Shown: piece by piece, positions 60,665-64,000 of the stretch | How positions within the stretch are numbered: position 1 is the first letter of the stretch | How the letters are laid out: each line of letters begins with the position of its first letter | DNA from: Malus domestica | Taxonomy: Eukaryota; Streptophyta; Magnoliopsida; Rosales; Rosaceae | Reading direction: 5' to 3' | Assembly: GCF_042453785.1 (NCBI RefSeq) | Contig: NC_091664.1 | Location: 4,080,501-4,144,500 of the forward strand | Length of the DNA: 64,000 nucleotides | Program-made: the position numbers and the translations under genes | Notes under the pieces: model-generated | Databases searched by the model: none | Told to the model about the DNA's origin: nothing | The model's input: only the letters and a program-made list of their open reading frames with translations

Positions 60665-60815
60665 CTTGTTCATCAGGTGTTGGTCAGAAGCCTATGTTCG
60701 GAGCATTTGGGTTCAATCTTGCTCAAACAAGTCCTTTTGAAAGTACAACTTAAGCATCACAGCCAGCATTTGGGGGCAGTATAATTGGTTCCTCCACGCC
60801 AATTGGTGCCATGTG
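60665..60815 (+). pseudogene. NUP98 FG-repeat fragment
   Basis: Reads GQKPMFGAFGFNLAQTSPFE then, after a stop, ASQPAFGGSIIGSSTPIGA. It matches the phenylalanine-glycine repeat part of plant nucleoporin NUP98 (FGQKPxFGxFG..QTSPFGS..QPAFGSS.FGSSTPFGA). Several FG dipeptides are lost and a TAA lies near 60752, so it is not functional. Confidence 0.6.
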
Positions 60816-60839
60816 CTACTGCAATGGCATTTGGGGTAA

Positions 60840-61270
60840 GGGTGGAGGCTCCAAATTCAACAAAATGAAATTGAAGATGGCGGTAGCTCGAATAAAGTTG
60901 TTGTGGAACAAGAGGCGGGCGGTGGTGAAGCAAATGAGGCCTAACATTGCCTTTCTCCTTCAATCTGGTCAAGATGACGCTGCTCGAATCCGAGTTGAAC
61001 ATTTGATTAGAGAACATAACATTTTGGTTGTCAATGAGTTCATTGAGTGAATTAGTAGAATCTAGACCTTCTATCATCACAAAGCGAAGGGAGTGTCCGC
61101 CTTATCTCAAAGAAGGAATTGCTAGTTTAATCTTGGCCTCTCCCAGGTGTTCTGAGATTTCTGAACTGATCGCACTAAGGGATATTTTTGAAAAAAAGTA
61201 CAGTAAAGATTTTGTATATGCGGATGTTGATGTACGTCCCAGCTGTTGTGTGAATCGCATGTTGCTTGAC
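60840..61270 (+). pseudogene. IST1-like protein fragment (regulator of Vps4), frameshifted
   Basis: Reads MAVARIKLLWNKRRAVVKQM, IAFLLQSGQDDAARIRVEHL and VVNEFIE. A frameshift near 61045 follows, then VESRPSIITKRRECPPYLKE, GIASLILASPRCSEISELIA, LRDIFEKKYSKDFVYADVDV and NRMLLDK. This is the conserved IST1 domain of the ESCRT-associated family. It has no introns and stops abruptly at a junction with Ca-ATPase sequence. Confidence 0.8.
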
Positions 61271-61274
61271 AAGC

Positions 61275-62290
61275 ATTGCTCAACTTTGAGGGTGGAGCAA
61301 GGTTCATTGACCTGGGAGAGTGGCAGTGAATAAGACTAACAAGCCGATCTCTGAAGACCCAGATATTCAGGGGAAGAAAAGTATGGTTTTCGCTGGACCG
61401 ATTGTTTTGAATGGGAATTGCCTATGCTTTGTTGCAGAGACAGGAATGTCGACTGAAATTGGGAAGGTGCAAATGCAAATCCATGTTGCCTCACAGAGCG
61501 AAGAAGATACCCCACTTAAGGAGAAGTTTAACGAGTTCAGAGAGATACTTAAGATGATCACTGGAGTAATTTGCGTATTAGTGTGGTTCATCCATATCAA
61601 ATATTTCCTTACTTGGGATGATAAAACAGGGACCATGACTAAAAATCAGATGGTAGTGGCAAAACTTATAGCTTTGCGTCCTAGGCCTATTATACTACCG
61701 AAGTTTAGGATGGATGGAACTACATACAATTGAATCCACTTGATGGTGAAATTCATGACTGGCCAACTGGTCGAATGGATGCTAATCTTCAAATGATCGC
61801 ATAGGTAGCTGCTGTCTGCAATAATGCTAGCATTACACAGGCAGAACAGAAGTATGTTGCCTATGGAATGCTTACTGAGGCAGCTCCAAAGTTTTTAGTT
61901 GAGAAGATGGCCCATTCCCGAAGAATCCAAGGGTGCGGAATCATCAAATGAAAGGGATTTGCTTGGTTGTTGCCAGAAGTGGAATGAATTTGAACGCCGA
62001 AGTGCAACCCTTGAGTTTGATCCTGATAAGAAATCCATGGGTGTAATTGTCAACTCTGTTTCAGGGAAGAAGTCATTGCTAGTGAAGGGTGCTGTAGAGA
62101 ATTTGATTGAGAAAAGCACCAAGGTTCAATTGCTTGATGGCACTGTTGTACCACTGGACAATACCTCAAGGAACTATATCGTGCAAGCTCTTCATGAGAT
62201 GTCAACTAGTGCTTTGAAACCACTGAATGATGCACCTGTTTTGAAACTTGCTGATATTGGGATTGCAACGGGCATATCTGGAATTGAGAA
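61275..62290 (+). pseudogene. ER-type calcium ATPase (ECA) fragments, internally deleted
   Basis: Starts STLRVEQGSLTWESG, shifts frame, then has PDIQGKKSMVFAGPIVLNGN, TGMSTEIGKVQMQIHVASQS and CVLVWFIHIKYFLTWD. It then jumps directly to DKTGTMTKNQMVVAKL, so the following membrane helices are missing and the phosphorylation-site aspartate heads the next piece. After stops and a shift come ESKGAESSNERDLL, NEFERRSATLEFDPDKKSMG and KKSLLVKGAVENL. The next jump, after HEMSTSALK, goes to DAPVLKLADIGIATGISG. No introns. It is a P2A-type ATPase copy with two large internal deletions and cannot encode a pump. Confidence 0.85.
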
Positions 62291-62499
62291 CCATGTCCAT
62301 CATAAGGGAATGTGCTGCTGCTTTCAAACAAGTTCCCACATCCATTTTTTAAAGTCTTGTGGACAAGGCTAATTTTTAAGGAGGAAGTATTGTTATGAAC
62401 CTAAAATAGGTCTCAATTGTGATTGTCTTAATCGGTGATTAAGAGAGTTAATTGAAAGTTTTATGCTTTAGTTTATTAACAAGGAGTCTGTATAAAAGA

Positions 62500-62665
62500 A
62501 GCAAAAAAACTAATAAAAAATGCTTGAAAACTTTGAGTTTTAACGATAAAGACCAAATAAAGGGCAAAGTGAATAATATCATGATTGATTTTTTAGTGTA
62601 AAAATGTGATTTTTCGTTAAAATGAACAGTATTAGGAGCTTTTCGTTAAAATTCCCTGAAGCCCA
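62500..62665. repeat. AT-rich dispersed-repeat-like segment
   Basis: aaaactttgagttttaacgataa ... gtgatttttcgttaaaatgaac ... ggagcttttcgttaaaattccc. The repeated 'ttttcgttaaaa' word and the style suggest a Rosaceae dispersed repeat. Only the right edge is suggested; no TIR pair found. Confidence 0.35.
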
Positions 62666-62942
62666 GGTCCCAGAAAACAGATGAGATCAGTTTTTACAAA
62701 GAAATCAAATACAAAAAAAATATTAAAAAAAAAATCTTACGTATCTGGTATTGTCTAGGAAAATTTCTGGAGCATAGTTATTGCCTCTTAGTTATGCAAG
62801 CGTCATTAAACATAAAAAAAATAAAATAAAAAATAAGTACACAAGCACTCCTCCTCTTCCTCTTCACTTATAAAGTGATCCAACCAGCAAATGGCCAGAA
62901 CACAACTTCAATTCCACGGGATGGATATTGCCAGCCACAGTT

Positions 62943-64000
62943 TTACTTGGGAGCAATGTAGTCAAGATAACTGCGCGTCTGCGGGTACCTCTGCTGCAGC
63001 TGTTCAAAGGACATGTTGAGCAGCATCTCCGGCGGAATCTCCTCAACAAGGACTTGTCTGCGGAACTCCTTGATTTCATCCAGGATCAGGAAGTGTATTA
63101 TAGCTTCATACTTATCATAATTCGACTCATCGCGAAAACCCCAGTTATCAAAGAGCACAGATTCCACTTGAGCAGCAACTTTACGAGGGTCAAATGCATT
63201 GACAGAATCCCTAAAGCTTTCACCAACTTCCTTCGATACCCTGGACAAAGCACCGGCAATCATTCTCCTTACACTAAGCCGTTCGGTTTTTTCATCTGTT
63301 GTCACAGTTTAACAACTAGTATAAGTACTCCCTTGCTATTAGCAGAGTATGTGTGATTGTCTGACTAACACTTCGTTTGGACGACGGAAATAAATTTGAA
63401 ATTTGGATAAAAGTCAGAATTTATATTATTTAGATTCATAAACATAAAAATTTAGAATTTCCAAATGAAAAATAAACTTAGAATTTGGGACCTCCAATTC
63501 TCTACCACAAATTCTATGATTGAGAGTTCAAAAAATTACAAATTCCGTATTCAGTTTTATTATTTTTTTATATTAACCAAACAAAAATATCCACAAATTT
63601 TAGAAAATGAAATTCCATCGTCCAACACCATAATATATTCAACTGCAAACAACGTGGCACTTACTCTTAGTGATTAAAAATGTTTTTCTTCTGTAATATT
63701 AGCATGTAAATTATGAACAAAATAGCATGAAAACCAAATAAATGTAAAAAAAAAAAAAAATGAGAGAGAGGGAGAGAGAGAGGGTCGAATCAATCACCAT
63801 AGAGGGCATCGGCAAGCGATGGCTGCGGTCCAACTGGTAAAGAGGCATCCTGCCACCAAGGAACATCCGCCCCGGGCAATATCGGCGGCAGCCCCGTTTC
63901 CCTCCAATTCTGAAAATTAGGGTTTTCAGTTATGCACACAGAGACAGGTGCGTCAGGGCCTGCCTCGAGGTAGCAGCCTTCAGGTGCATACAGAGGTTCG
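62943..64000 (-). CDS. Conserved plant protein of unknown function (3' end)
   Basis: Two exons visible: 64000-63798 (continuing past the window edge) and 63295-62943 (TAA at 62945-62943). The donor ctctatg|gtgatt and acceptor caacag|at join in phase (one base plus two), giving a C-terminal 185 residues. Peptides: YAPEGCYLEAGPDAPVSVCI, GADVPWWQDASLPVGPQPSL, then RMIAGALSRVSKEVGESFRD, FDPRKVAAQVESVLFDNWGF, YDKYEAIIHFLILDEIKEFR and EEIPPEMLLNMSFEQLQQRY. The second half is helical and highly ordered, so it is a real protein, but I do not recognise the family. The GTG at the head of the second exon's frame is not a start. Confidence 0.75.
63757..63783. repeat. Poly-A and (GA)n microsatellite
   Basis: A-tract followed by gagagagagggagagagagag, in the intron of the last gene close to its donor at 63797. 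Confidence 0.7.

Noticed and set aside
61320-61733. Functional small Ca-ATPase-like protein
   Set aside because: Frames are shifted, membrane helices are missing at the FLTWD/DKTGT junction, and stops separate the later domains.

Overview
This window is nuclear DNA of a flowering plant. Every real gene is split by short AT-rich introns with GT..AG borders, and 5'-UTR introns and CT/GA microsatellites are common. Most intergenic DNA and long introns are transposon debris: RTE LINE copies with TTG tails, tRNA-derived SINEs, Tourist-like MITEs and a coding-poor LTR-type element. The repeat types suggest a woody rosid, probably Rosaceae (apple/pear relatives). That placement is inference, not read from a diagnostic sequence.

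Layout. (1) 1-4890 (+): 3' two thirds of a CMP-sialic-acid-transporter-like nucleotide-sugar transporter, with a SINE in one intron. (2) 7607-9563 (-): DPH1, first enzyme subunit of diphthamide synthesis, with its ATG in a five-codon exon. (3) 9850-14000: repeat-rich, no gene recognised. (4) 14308-19363 (+): plant protein of unknown function with a transit-like N-terminus and one membrane segment. (5) 20896-23375 (+): GOT1 vesicle-transport protein. (6) 24516-33782 (-): SANTA-domain protein of the KNL2 (Mis18BP1/M18BP1) type, whose third intron holds about 7.2 kb of nested transposons. (7) 35137-41412 (-): Gemin2/SIP1 of the SMN complex. (8) 43840-46518 (-): PTI1-like kinase, with a MITE in its 5'-UTR intron. 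(9) 51697-57956 (+): PUX11-like UBX-domain protein. (10) 60090-62380 (+): a chimera of broken fragments of several host genes (NUP98, IST1-like, ER-type Ca-ATPase). (11) 62943-64000 (-): 3' end of a conserved plant gene I do not recognise.

The genes are independent housekeeping or signalling loci, each with its own promoter region; no operon or gene cluster logic applies. I reconstructed exons by matching reading phase across GT/AG borders, and for each complete gene the exon lengths sum to a whole number of codons ending in a stop. The most unusual items are the multi-gene chimera at 60.6-62.3 kb, the transposon-filled intron that splits the SANTA domain, an antisense ORF with 64-65 bp tandem arrays in the LTR-type element, and a 41-residue in-frame duplication in Gemin2. 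I found no complete new biological system.
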